The translations under genes were made by a program, and so were the position numbers. A DNA stretch of 64,000 nucleotides, taken from contig NC_090445.1 in assembly GCF_031143425.1 (NCBI RefSeq), positions 814,696,317-814,760,316 of the forward strand. The letters are read 5' to 3'. Of this stretch, positions 10,736 to 22,190 are shown one piece after another. Below the pieces are notes generated by a model. The model made no database searches. It saw only the letters and a list, made by a program, of their open reading frames with translations, and was not told the origin of the DNA. Each line of letters begins with the position of its first letter. Position 1 is the first letter of the stretch. The DNA comes from Pleurodeles waltl. Taxonomy: Eukaryota > Chordata > Amphibia > Caudata > Salamandridae.

Positions 10736-12639
10736 TCAGACTATGAAGAAAATTGATATTTATCACAGACCTGGATCTATTCATTATCAAACTATACGGT
10801 TTTGATTTGTCTCATTGTAAATGAAAAATGTTTTTTCTGACGGCATATATTGCCGTCATAGGAGGGACTGAGAGAGATACAATTTTATTAATATACTAGT
10901 CCCCTAGAAGTTAGCATATAGTGACTAATTAACATACATTTAAAGGCCTAGCAGAGAAATTAACATTGAAATTAAAACATGCATGTTTGAATTATGGTGG
11001 GCCACGTGATCCCTTTCATATTAGACATTACTTTTTAACATGAAAGAGATTTTGCATTTATAGTAAATGAGGTACTAGTGTGAATTAACGTAAAGAGTTT
11101 TCTTATTAAGATGAATATTAGAATTGAAGTATTAAATTAACATGAATTGATGGTACTTATGTTGATTTAAATGGATTTGATTGATGTGAGTTATGTGTGC
11201 AGAAAAATAAATGCACATTTAAAATAGTTCTAACATGTCGTAAATAATGTTTGCAGTTAAATAACTTGTTTTACATACTTGATGTGATTGCAAGATGTGC
11301 AATAGGTTTTAATAAAGTATTAATTGTAGTAATGTATTAGGTTTTTTTTTAGCTTGACTAGGCATGAACCCATGATTCCCATGTGAAATGTGTTAGTTTA
11401 TTTTGTGTATTGTGAGAGAGGATCCTGGTGTTTATTATTTTCTCATTGAAATAACAATGTAATTTTGCTGAGAAAATCTGGAATGGTTGCAAACTTGATG
11501 GTGTCACCAGAAGCCATTGGGTACTTAATCTTGTACGTTAGGATGAGCCCACCTGAAGGACCAATGAACAGACTATAAATAGTTCCAAATAATGAGGAAC
11601 TTTGGAAACTTGAAGTTAGTTCGAGTTAGAGTCTATTCCTGCCTTGAGTCTGCTCAGAACTCTGCCAGAATCCATCTATTCTTCTATTACCTTTTGTCTT
11701 CTCCAAGTCTCCTGATGAGTTTTCTCTTAGCCTTAATTGCCGGATTAGTTTATGCTGTTCAGTACTAATATGCCCACCTAATTCTGAACTGCTGATCTGT
11801 CCTACTTGTAGCCCATGTTCTGCACTGTTCAGATGCTGCTGCCAACAGATGTTGGGAGAAAGTGACAGCTTTAACTAATGAAGTATTTTTGACGACTGTC
11901 CCATGAGGAGAGGAATAACTAAATGTGGGTTTTTTGTATTCCTTTTTCATTTTAGATAATTACACCAGCATAAGTTTTATGAAGAGTACCCCTAGTCAAA
12001 TGATTTTGTTCTAAATTATTTTTGTCTCTCCTTTTACTTTTGCTCAGATGTATTAGTCCATTACCTCACATGCAATTCTAAATTCATACTAGGGATAGCA
12101 ATGGCCCAGCCCTGAAATCTGAATGTTAAAATTGGATTTTAATGATTCACTGATGTCACTACCATCTGCTTTGAAATCTGATAGTAATGTGCATTTTGTG
12201 TTTTTGCGAATCTATGTTATTTTTTGGAGTGTTTAGTAGCTTTAATTTTTAGTAGGTTAAATCTTTTCAGACATTTCAGTCAGCCTATGGTGTTCATGTA
12301 TATTTATAATTTAGTTTTGTGCACCATATACGGTACATTGTTTTTAGGATTGTAATAAAGTCTTGAAACTTTATTCGGCTTGGAGTCCGTTTTAGTGTTA
12401 AATTGTTCATGGTGTCTATATTTATTCATGGTCCAATGTCATTGATGTGGGTTTGAATGAATCTGACTGCTATACTCTTTGCCAAGTCCAAAAATCTAGT
12501 TGGCCTCTTTTGGTAAGAATAATGATGGTGTCTCACCAGAGTGTTCGTAGTTTCTGAACCCAAGGTGAGAAGAAGACCTCCGCAAGCATGTCAGCACTGT
12601 CTACTCTAAAAAAATTAAAGGAAAACTTTTAATTTTTTT
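10736..12639. other. AT-rich unassigned DNA; possible old LTR around 11550-12400
   Basis: No coding sequence is supported. A CCAAT (about 11560) lies just upstream of CTATAAATAG (about 11572), and an AATAAAG followed by gtcttgaaactttattcggc lies near 12355. This is the signal order expected of an LTR, but I found no matching edges or second copy. Confidence 0.3.
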
Positions 12640-12950
12640 GCATCCCATTTTCCATTAAGAAAAACTTGCTGCATTTTTAAAAAACTGCTTTATTTTAAAA
12701 AGAGTCACAGATATGGTGGTTTGCTGTCTCCAGCAGGCCACCATCCCTGTGAGTGCAGCCATTCCCAAATTGCAACATACCTCATGAATATTGATGAGGT
12801 AGGTCATTTGTAAGTACATTGGGAGTCACAAACAGTGTACTTAACACTGTTGTCCTTTTTTGTTTTGTGACTCGCAAGCTGTGATTCCGAAATTTATCAC
12901 ACATTGTTAATCACAAACCAAAAGGTTGCACTTCTGGCCCTCAGTTCTGT
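12640..12950 (+). mobile_element. Partial MITE, same family as 13302-13974
   Basis: It shares the ccagcaggccaccatccctg block, the catgaatattgatgaggtag block and the tail of direct and inverted gcaaattgcga-type motifs with the two longer copies. The 5' half is missing or too diverged to see. Confidence 0.6.
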
Positions 12951-13301
12951 GTTTCCAGACAAGAAAAGATCAGATCCAAAAAACTAGACCACTCAGAGTG
13001 GTATTATCATATGGCATACCACTCCAGTCAACTTGTGATGGATGCCTCTATGAACCATTGTAGCCGTAGATATATGAATATAGGGATTCATATGAACTAC
13101 AGAGTTATCCCGTTTTTTTGTAATATACTGACCCATATTAGGCCAGTCCTTAAGTAAACAGGACTGCACAGAAAGTTAAAGGAGGTTTTATTCTAACAGA
13201 TCCACTCATGAGCAACTCAGCATTATTTCATAAGTTGCTTTTAACCAAGAATCTCGGCCACCTCAAACAAGAACCTTAGAAATGTCAGTTTAAAAGACTT
13301 A

Positions 13302-13974
13302 GGACCACATGTACGTACCTTTTTTCTCCTCACAAATGGACCGATTTGCAGAATTGGGTCATTTGCAACTAGAAAAAAGCATTTTGGTATGTGCAGACCC
13401 ATTTTTGCGATTTGGTAATCTATTTATCGAATCGCAAAAAGGGTTTGCGAATCGCAATTAGGAAGGGGCGTTCTCTTCCTAATTGCGAGTCGCAGGGCTA
13501 TGTAGGATTGTTTTGTGACTGTGAATGCAGTCACAAAACAATCACAGTTAGCACCAATTTCAAATTGGTGCTAACCCATTTGCAAACGGAAAGGGGTCCC
13601 CACGGGACCCCTTCCCCTTTGTGAATGGTAGCAAACATTATTTTTCATTTTTTGTTTTTAATGCATCCCGTTATCCTTTAAGGAAAACGGGCTGCATTTA
13701 AAAAAAATACAGCTTTATTTAAAAGCAGTCACAGACATGGTGGTCTGCTGTCCTCAGCAGGCCACCATCCCTGTGATTGGGGCCATTACCAATGGGGTCG
13801 CAAACTGCGATCTAACTCATGAATATTAATGAGGTAGGTCATTTTCAACCCCATTGGGAATCACAAACAATGTGAAGTACACTGTTGTACATACAGTTTT
13901 GCTACTCGCAATTTGCGACTCACAAATGAGTCACAAATTGCAAGTCGCAAAACTCGGGGACGTAGATCTGGCCC
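13302..13974 (+). mobile_element. Non-autonomous DNA element (MITE), about 673 bp
   Basis: The ends are inverted: ggaccacatgtacgtac on the left and gtagatctggccc on the right, which reads gggccagatctacg as reverse complement. Internal hairpins are visible, for example at 13500-13560 and around the atgcatcccg/cgggctgcat pair. No coding capacity is seen. The target duplication was not resolved. Confidence 0.65.
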
Positions 13975-14088
13975 AAAATCTTCCAAGATCTAAAGTCTTT
14001 TCATCTGTGGAGGGGTATGGCAATGCTTTCATTCAGCATCAAATACTAAAGCACTGATTTTCTTTTGTGGTCATTTTTGTGAAACTTT

Positions 14089-14912
14089 GGGCCTGATGTA
14101 CGACACGATTTTGCTGTCACAAAAGGCGAATTTCTCCTTTTACAACAGCAAAATGGTCTTTTTCAATTGACCGTTCCTTTTTTGCGAGCCAGCATGCAAA
14201 AACCAACTCGCGAAATTGGGATTGCAACTCACAACTTGAAAAAGGGCATTCCAAGAGCATCCTATTCCTAATTGCGAGTTACAGGCCCATGTATGATTGT
14301 TTGTGACCCCAACTGTGTTCATGAAACAATCACAGTTACCACCAATTTAAATTAATGTTAACCCATTCACAAATAGGAAGGGGTCCCACATTTTTTCAGA
14401 GCAGGTAATGGTCCCATTTTTGTTTGAAATGCATCCAATTTTCCTTTAAGGAAATTGGACTGTAATAAAAAAAAAAAACTCCTTTATTTATTTTTTGAAA
14501 AGCAGTAACAGACATGGGGCCTGATTCTAACTTTGGAGGATGGTGTTAAACCGTCCCAAAAGTGGCGGATATACCACCTACCGTATTACGAGTCCATTAT
14601 ATCCTATGGAACTCGTAATACGGTAGGTGGTATATCCGCCACTTTTGGGACGGTTTCACACCGTCCTCCAGAGTTAGAATCAGGCCCATGGTGTTCTGCT
14701 GTCCCCAGCAGGCCACCATCCCTGTGAGTGCGGGCATTCCCAATGAGTTCTCAAATTGCAGCATACCTTATGAATATTGATGAGGTAGGTCATTTGCGAC
14801 CCCATTGGGAATCACAAATAATGTGGTAGACACTGTTGTACATTCTAGATTGTGACTCGCAAAAAAAAAAAAAAATGTGAGTTGCAATATGGAATGGTCG
14901 TACATCAGTCCC
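14089..14912 (+). mobile_element. Non-autonomous DNA element (MITE), about 824 bp, with nested foldback
   Basis: Same family as 13302-13974. The left end is gggcctgatgtacgacac and the right end ggtcgtacatcagtccc, a clear inverted pair. A 171 bp foldback element interrupts it at 14517. Without that insert its length is close to that of the sister copy. Confidence 0.7.
14517..14687. mobile_element. 171 bp foldback MITE with ATG target duplication
   Basis: It is a near-perfect palindrome running from gggcctgattctaac to gttagaatcaggccc around the centre ccattatatcctatgg. ATG lies immediately before (14514-14516) and after (14688-14690). Removing the element and one ATG restores the host MITE sequence seen in the sister copies. 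The 3 bp duplication fits PIF/Harbinger-type mobilisation. Confidence 0.85.
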
Positions 14913-15068
14913 ATATTCCACACCCTGGTTTATTACAGTTTGCCTTTACTGCCTTTGATTCAACACGGGTTATCAATTCCCATTTAATAACGTCTCACCC
15001 CTATTCCATAGTAACTATATTTTTGTCTCATTTTGATAATTTACAGTTACTTATATGAACAGATTTGG

Positions 15069-15724
15069 TCACTCACGTTTATCCTCAAAAACATTAGGGA
15101 ATTCATTGTACATACCTTGGACATCAAACACACATGGTTCTTTGACCACCATCACTTGCTCAGTGGTGCCAAGTTTGAGCACCATTCTGAAAAGGCCCTG
15201 ATGGAGCCAATCCAGAATGTTAAGTCCCTTGTCCGCCACGTAAACCTTGCCATGGATATTACGCCCTTTAAACTCCAAAATGTCTTTAATATAACCCTCA
15301 GGTCTATGTTCCTGCCTTCATACAAAACTGTAGCTCTAGCAGGAGGAAACAACTTCCTAGTTCCCCATGTTTTCTTAAATAACTCGGATGTCATCATAGT
15401 AATCCGTGCACCCGAGTCAACAAACATGTGCAGGGTCTTACCCCCAAACACGACATCCACATAGGGATCCACACACTCACCTGGATCACCTGAGATAATA
15501 GCATCATCCAACACAACCACAATCATATCCTGGATCTCGCTTTCCAATTGCAGATCTGAAACAAGATCTGCTTCAGAAATACTGTTAACCTTCAAATTTT
15601 TGTTCATGCTACTCTGACACACTTAGGCAAAATGACCCATACGTCTAAATCTGCGACATGCAACAGCCCTTGCAGGGCAACTCTTAGAATCTCTTCCATG
15701 TGGAAAATTGCCACATCTAAAACA
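15069..15724 (-). pseudogene. Gypsy zinc-knuckle and aspartic protease region, broken
   Basis: The first knuckle reads CFRCGNFPHGRDSKSC, a CX2CX4HX6C pattern slightly longer than the canonical CX2CX4HX4C. In the second knuckle (CRRFRRMGHFA, stop, VC) the second Cys is Phe and a stop falls inside the motif. Downstream, MFVDSGARITMM carries the retroviral-type protease active-site Asp (codon at 15416-15418). The frame then shifts more than once and ends at the RT border. Knuckles bind element RNA and the protease processes the polyprotein. Confidence 0.7.
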
Positions 15725-15769
15725 AATATTAGTATGTTTAAAGAACTGATTGTTCACACTTTTGTACTC

Positions 15770-16336
15770 TTAATAGTTAGACTGCAAAGCCAGTTTCTCG
15801 AGGGCTACTTGTGCAAGTTCAGCGCTCTTAGCCACGTTAATAACTTCTTCCAGTGACGGGTCCCCCATAGTGAGCAACTTCTGCTGAATGTGCTTGTCAA
15901 AACAATGGCCAATGAACTGATCCCTGACCAGTTGATCATGAAACGCCCCAAACTGGCACTGTGAACACAACTTTCTAAGTCCGCCAATGAAATTATCCAC
16001 AGACTCGCTGTGCAGTTGGGACCTTTTGAAGAATTTGTGACGGATAACTACAAGACTGGGTTGTTTGTCAAACCTCAAAGCCAGCTTCTTTACAGCTTCG
16101 TGGAATTCATCCAGCTCTTCACCCTCACCAAAAACTACATCCGGGAGATGTTTTAAAATGTATCTACCTTGAAAGCCCAGGGAGTAAAACAAATTAATTT
16201 GTTTTCCTTCAGGCCTGAAGTGTGAAGCACCAATAACACGCAAATAAGTTTCAAAGACATCTAGCCATTGTCTCCCAGAAACGGGATGCTCACCAGAAGA
16301 TTCCAAAATGGGCGGTGGAGCAGACACAGATTGCAT
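15770..16336 (-). pseudogene. gag: Gypsy gag (capsid-like) frame
   Basis: About 188 residues from MQSVSAPPPILESSGE to a stop. The segment RQWLDVFETYLRVIGA, and later HKFFKRSQLHSESVDNFIGG with FIGHCFDKHIQQKLL, follow the retrotransposon gag pattern (W-x-F near the start, a YI/NFI-x-LR-like middle, helices after). The frame stops 45 bp before the zinc-knuckle frame resumes, where an intact element would read on. The ATG at 16336 is the likeliest start; upstream codons in frame are also open. Capsid packages element RNA. Confidence 0.7.
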
Positions 16337-16989
16337 GGTGCCGACAACAAAGTTTAAAAGCACACTATTCTTTTTTGGTCTTAGATTTGTGTTCTTTTTT
16401 TATTTATTTTTAAAACAGTGGAAAAGAAAAAAAAAACTACTAACACATAGGCCACATGAACAATATCTTTCCTAAACTGTGCACATCAGTGTTATAAGTT
16501 CCAATTCAAGAAGAATGTGAAAAACTGGTGGAATGCGTTCAGGCCATCAAGGCTGTATGAATCTTGAAATGACAATTTCCGAAAAAGCTGTGCAAGTGAA
16601 GAAAAGTGATTTGAATGTGCTTAAATCGGCAAAGGTGTGCGCATCAGCGAATCTGAAAACATGAAGTTACCGCCGTTGCTTAACAACGGTTTCAAGCAAC
16701 AACATCATAAGCATTCATGCTGATGGCTCCGTAAGAAGATTACATGCATGCTCATCCAGCTCGCGTTCAGAATATCCAATGTGCTCGCGCTTCCAACTTA
16801 CGTCCCCCAAAACCAGTCCAGATGGGGGCAACGCAGACCCAAAATGGACGGAATTCCCTCCTGGCACTCATGGACTGTAAGACTTGTGCAGGCAATAGTG
16901 CAGAGAGCTGTGATGGGTTTAGATGCCTGAACTTCTTGAAACTAGGCGCGGGCTCCTCAGGTGGCTCCAACCGCTCATCGCCAAATCTA

Positions 16990-17150
16990 TGTTGTGTTGA
17001 AAAGACTGGAACACAGCTGGTGAATAGTTGTAGACCTTTATTCAACACACAGGTGAAGGAGCCACCCTTGACACGTCCCGTCACTTCACCAAACGCCACT
17101 CACCTCCCTTTACCTTGACTCCCAGCCCTGGAGAATCTCAGTGTGCAACA
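16990..17150 (-). repeat. Short 5' LTR of the gypsy element (161 bp)
   Basis: On the minus strand it starts TGTTGCACACTGAG and ends ...TTTTCAACACAACA, with 5 bp inverted ends TGTTG/CAACA. It carries AATAAA (about 17040), as expected for the R region. The sequence directly after, tagatttggcgatgagcgg, is a plausible primer-binding region, but I could not assign the tRNA. Confidence 0.55.
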
Positions 17151-18046
17151 TTCCAAATAGAACATAGCTACAACAAGGTGTCCATTCACAACTTATTTCA
17201 AGACTGAGGTCTCTCCCATAGTCTGAGAAATCAGGTTCTTTATTTGATATATTTTATTATAGATTTATAAGGAAACCCCCTCAGTGATGTGGTGAATACT
17301 ATTACACTACAAGTGCAAATGCTTAAATGAATTTCTATAGTGTGAAAGTGGTGGGATATGTACTGGACATCAAACAAATTAATGAACAAAGAGCCCAACA
17401 GTATTATTACATAGAACAGCATGTGTCATAAAAGTGCATATGGAGATGCTAAGAAGGCAATAAACATAAACCAGTCAGTGAAATCTCTATACTACAATTG
17501 GAATCAAGACTGTTGGGTTTAGTAATTAAAGTATGTATGGTACTGATACAAATCTGGCCATCGCTTAAGACAGAATAAGTGGTCTTCCTACGATCAGTAA
17601 TACAGAGCAGTAGGAAAAGGAAGGTTAATCAATACTGCAAGTACAACATTTTCATTAATATAAAAATTGCCACACAAAAGCATAACAAGCCTCTCCAGAG
17701 CTCTTGCAGCGGGCCAACTTGCCAATTGCTAAGACCACCTCCTATGAAGCAGGAACTGCGAGCTTCAAGAAAGGCTACTGCTTTATTCATCCGATAGACT
17801 AGTCTGCTCGGCGTTTGCAGAACAGCAAGGACCAAAGAAGCGCATTGGCACTGATCCATGTAGAGTTTTCATACATTTTAAAATGGGATTTCCTCCTATA
17901 TTATTCTCAGAGAGAGCATGTTCGAAGCTCTCATATGTCTACTGGATCCTCTTTCTGTGCAGAAAAGCAATTTCATGTCTATACTATTTTTGTCAACACT
18001 GTACTTGCTGAATTGGTGATTTGTGAAAGGTTCAGTAGAAAGCAAT
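17151..18046. other. Unassigned sequence
   Basis: AT-rich. No coding pattern, inverted ends or tandem period was recognised. Confidence 0.4.
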
Positions 18047-18152
18047 AGATTTTTTAATTAACCTTTTTAAAGACTTTTTCACCCACCAGTGCCAGGTAAA
18101 ATACTAACTTTTGTTGAGATATGTATTAATATTTAGACAAATGAAAAAGAAC
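18047..18152 (+). repeat. Left copy of an exact 106 bp direct repeat
   Basis: Begins agattttttaattaacc and ends aaatgaaaaagaac. By eye it is base-for-base identical to 18976-19081. Confidence 0.9.
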
Positions 18153-18975
18153 TGCTTACTACAACCGAATCGCTATCGGCACGACTTAGTAACGTTTTTG
18201 AAAGGCACCTTATCATGGGATGCCATTTGTACTTGACATCTTATTATTTGACTTCCAATACACAGATCTCGCACAATGCAGATCTCCAATGACATTCTAA
18301 TACTTCATTTTGGATCTACAATTGCCTCATAAATTATGAAGTTTATCAAACTATCGAATATCTTTTTGAAATCTTAAGCCTTGATAAAGTCCCATAGTGG
18401 ACGAAACACGTGTCGGCTGAATACAGATGAACTTTATTATTGGCTGAATACGGATGAACTCTATTATTCCTTTTCAATTTGGGGCTGAATACGGATGAAT
18501 CTCAGCTTCCTTCCTCAAACTGGATGAAGACATCATCTTTCAGTTATTTCTTTGGAATGGACATCTTTTGCTCATCTCACTACTATATGAGATCTGTATA
18601 TATTTTTTCTCCAAAGAGGGGATTCAGTACTTATTGGTTGATGTGACAAAATTTTTTGTTGGTGATTACATTTGATTTACAAATAGGTCATGTACCACTG
18701 AATATTTTGATTGTCAATTGTGACACTGTTCTCCTTTCTATTCTTAATATTTTCTATACTTTTCTACGTTCACATCAAATCTTACATTTATGATATATTC
18801 AATCATTCAATCATGAGTCTCATTGACAATCTGTCAAATTGATTAGGCACTATATTGATATCACCGTGATAGGTACATATTATTTGTCATTTTTATATAT
18901 TTATTGGGTCAAAAATGTTGCAATTTGTTTGATATATTAATTGATGCCCTGTGTGCTCCATTCTTTTTCTAATAA
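18153..18975 (+). mobile_element. 823 bp segment between identical direct repeats, possible Penelope-like or related insert
   Basis: It contains a hammerhead-like motif (18377-18417) and three imperfect ggctgaatacggatgaa repeats at 18416-18500. It ends in ttctttttctaataaag just before the second 106 bp repeat. Hammerhead motifs occur in Penelope-like elements of amphibians. No reverse transcriptase is present, so the class is an inference. Confidence 0.35.
18377..18417 (+). ncRNA. Degenerate hammerhead-ribozyme-like motif
   Basis: Stem I could pair AGCC (18377-18380) with GGCU (18415-18418). The core reads TTGATAAA instead of CTGATGA. Stem II GTCC/GGAC (18389-18392, 18399-18402) is followed by GAAAC. 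The candidate cleavage triplet is GTC at 18412-18414. One extra A lies between core and stem II, so activity is doubtful. Confidence 0.5.
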
Positions 18976-19081
18976 AGATTTTTTAATTAACCTTTTTAAA
19001 GACTTTTTCACCCACCAGTGCCAGGTAAAATACTAACTTTTGTTGAGATATGTATTAATATTTAGACAAATGAAAAAGAAC
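18976..19081 (+). repeat. Right copy of the exact 106 bp direct repeat
   Basis: Identical by eye to 18047-18152, offset by 929 bp. Confidence 0.9.
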
Positions 19082-20240
19082 ATGAATTAAAGATTCGCTT
19101 CGTTTTGACTCAAACAAAAGGTTTGTGACATTTATATGGCTGTGCTACTGGCTTAATATAGGCCACTCTTTCTTTTATATGTTGAACTGAAAGCTAAGCA
19201 AGTAGACCAGCATCAATTTACTAAAAAATATTATTAGTTTAACAGGAATGAAGAACACATTACTGACCTTTCTCACAGTTCTCAGGAAGCTCTGAGATAG
19301 ATTGAGCTGCTACTAAATGAAAATTATACAGGTTTCTCTGGGAAGAGGTATATTTGGTTTATTCCTGCTTCCATCCCCCTGACAGGAATAGAACGCTAGA
19401 GGCTAGCTCTTAGTTTGTTTCTTTACTTTCAAAAACAGTATATATTCAGTAAGACATATAAAGAGGGACTTCAACTCATCTATGTTCCGGCTTCCAATAA
19501 CTCCTAAGATTCATAAACATAAATAAATCTTGCTCTGCTTATTCCAACAGACTTTTGCATAATTTCTGTCAGTGTTGCTGACATTTTATGTAATACATCT
19601 CTGAAAAGTGGTGATAATATGACGATGTCCACTATTCTGTGAGTTGATATTACTCAGACCTGTGCTATCTGTAATTTGAATTCTCAGACGTTCCTCTCAG
19701 CCATTGTACCATGACTAACACCAGCTAAACATATAGCAGGGCTGAGGTCGTGCACCTTTTGAGGAAACATGCCATTCCCCCATCATTTTTGCAACACCCA
19801 TTGATCTTACTTGAACCAACCATTCACTTGGCCCTGCCTTCTTTTCTTGATTGAGGGCTGTTTTTACACTGCTTTGTTTCGCTAAGGAATTTTCAAGGTA
19901 AGTGACCCTGAAAAATCACAAAATTATTTATTGCCTTCAAAGAGTCTTTTCCAATATTTTATTGTTGACTTTACCATTGGCACAGTTGGTCATGGATTCT
20001 TGTTTAGACACATGCAAACCGTAGAAGGCATTGATGCTGTTGCACAGAACTGACTGGTAACACTTCATGACAGAAATGTCACGAAGTCTTACGTTGGAAA
20101 GCTTCAATTTTTGTACAATTGACCTTAAACGTGGTAGACTACACCATTCAACTTGCCGTGGGGTCACTGTAATAGTTATCTGTCAGCTGGTGGCTTTCCG
20201 ATTTCATTGAGGTTACTGTAGAGTATCATCAAAGCTCTGT
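19082..20240. other. Unassigned sequence
   Basis: AT-rich. No gene or element edges were recognised; short open frames lack any family pattern. Confidence 0.4.
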
Positions 20241-20395
20241 GGCCCGTATTTATACTTTAGTTGCACCTCATTTGCATCATTTTGTGACGCAAAAGCGGCG
20301 CAAACTTACAAAATATAATTATAATTTGTAAGTTTGCACCGCTTTTGCGTCAAAAAATGATGCTAAAGCGGTGCAAAAAAGTATAAATATGGACC
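20241..20395. mobile_element. 155 bp foldback MITE
   Basis: The arms mirror each other: ggcccgtatttatacttt on the left and aaagtataaatatggacc on the right. A near-perfect inner hairpin (gtgacgcaaaagcggcgcaa against its complement) sits around an aattataatt centre. It has no coding capacity. Confidence 0.75.
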
Positions 20396-21621
20396 TTAGT
20401 CCTCACTAAGTTGCTTCACAAAAGTCTTTTCCCTAACTCTTACGGTAGAAAATCCCAAAACATTTAGGCTACAGAAAGTTTCACACCAGAATGATATTGT
20501 TAAAATGAACCATCATGGCTGCTAATACCAATGCAGAATAACGTACCTCCATGAAACTAGGTACATGTTATTCTTCCAAGGGCCTAATTAACTTTTGTAG
20601 GAAACGCCTTCAGAAAGATGTTTTAGAAGGAATGCTTTCCGGAGTTACTGGAGGCATATTCAAACATTTAAGGATCAACACATCGTGCTTGCATGTGTCT
20701 GCTATTTGTTGGTATTATTTGTTTGCATTTTTAGATAAATAACCGTTTCTGAAAACGTTGCGTTTAGTTTACTCTGAACGCGAAAGCATTAATTGCGTTC
20801 TTCAATAGCTGTACGCTAACAAATGTCTTTCATATTGAAATAAATGCCACACAATTACAGGCCTTCTGCCTTCAGCGACACCCTCAGGACTGTAGCCCTC
20901 ATACTGATAAATCACAACTTTTGAACATCGTTTTATAATGTTTTTTTTAACTTCCTGCAAATTATTTCACTACTGAAGCTAAAATAGTAAATATAGATTG
21001 TGCTTTATGTTGGGGAATGTCCATTTTCCCCAATATGAAGATCAAATTTAAGAATAGCTAATTGTCCTTCCAACCAGCCACAAAAATCTTAGGTGCATTG
21101 GGAAGACACTGAAAGCAGAAATAATACGTCTGCATTGCTGCAGAAGCTTCCTTTTACCCCCTGAGTCTTTTGTTCACATCTCACTACTTCTAAGAGACAA
21201 AGGGAAGGAAGACATATGGTATCCCCATGATAATGACACAGAAACTTGCTTGAGGAAGGTAATGAATGGCAGTTGGCAATAAGATATATACGGTTCAATT
21301 AAAGTTCCTTTAAGGACACATATTTAATATGGTGGGCCAACATAAAGAACCAACGGAACACAGATTGAACAAATCAAAACAATCATTGACTAATCCAACA
21401 CATCTATTCTTTCATTAGAAGGCACAAGCACATAACAAAACAGGCAACATAAATAGTGCACATAAAGGTGCACAAACAAACACTATAGACACACATGCAC
21501 ACATAAGGAAGTATACAGCCCAGCACGTATTCTCACTGAGACAAAACTCCAGGCCAGCCTGGACAGACCGGTGACATGACCAAATGCTCATTTATGTTAT
21601 GGTGTGTTTTTGTAAATTAAG
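20396..21621. other. Unassigned sequence
   Basis: No gene or repeat edge was recognised in this AT-rich stretch. Confidence 0.4.
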
Positions 21622-22190
21622 GGGCTGATTTAGACTTCTTACAATCCATCGGGATCCCTGTGGAAATTACCTTTCATAGCCTGGCGGACTACTGTCTAAC
21701 AAATGTAGAGATTACCGTCGGCCCAGGAGAGATCTCTGTATGTTGAAGTGTCATTATTGCGGTTCCCTCCAAGGCACAACGTTTGTGTTGGAAGGTGTTG
21801 TCGGTTTTGACTGTCATCAACCAAACTGACTTGCAATTTTTTTCAAAAGCACGCTACCAAAATGGGATCTTGTTTTCATTTAGGGGATCATTCTTCTTTT
21901 TATGCCTGTCACTGCTAGATTTTTTTCTGGTGGCGACAGAAAGAAAAAATGGTTGTCACACTGTTAATCCTAAATAGAGTGGGTGATGGAATGCCCACTG
22001 TCGAACAGCCACTGCTCTGTTGGGCCATCGGAGGAAGCTCTCCATCAATGGAGCCAACAGGGGCCAAACTAACTTAAAGCTTACAGACTTCCCAACTGAA
22101 AATGAGGTGGGCAGACCAAAAGTTTGGAAGACACAATATTGTGTTGTATCGGCAATGAAGCACCCTCTCTGTCAATCTCTAAATCAGCCC
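21622..22190. mobile_element. 569 bp MITE with gggctgatttaga ends
   Basis: The left end gggctgatttagacttct pairs with the right end gtcaatctctaaatcagccc. Flanks are TTAA on the left and TTAG on the right, so a TTAA-type target is possible but imperfect. No transposase fragment is visible. Confidence 0.55.

Larger units (their letters stand above)
15065..17150 (-). mobile_element. Ty3/gypsy-like LTR retrotransposon, 5' part only
   Basis: Minus-strand order is a 161 bp LTR (17150-16990), a leader beginning tagatttggcgatgag after the LTR, gag, zinc-knuckle region, and an aspartic protease. The match ends where reverse transcriptase would start (FPNVFEDKRE at about 15075). No RT, integrase or 3' LTR is present. 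The element is truncated and carries several stops. Confidence 0.7.
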
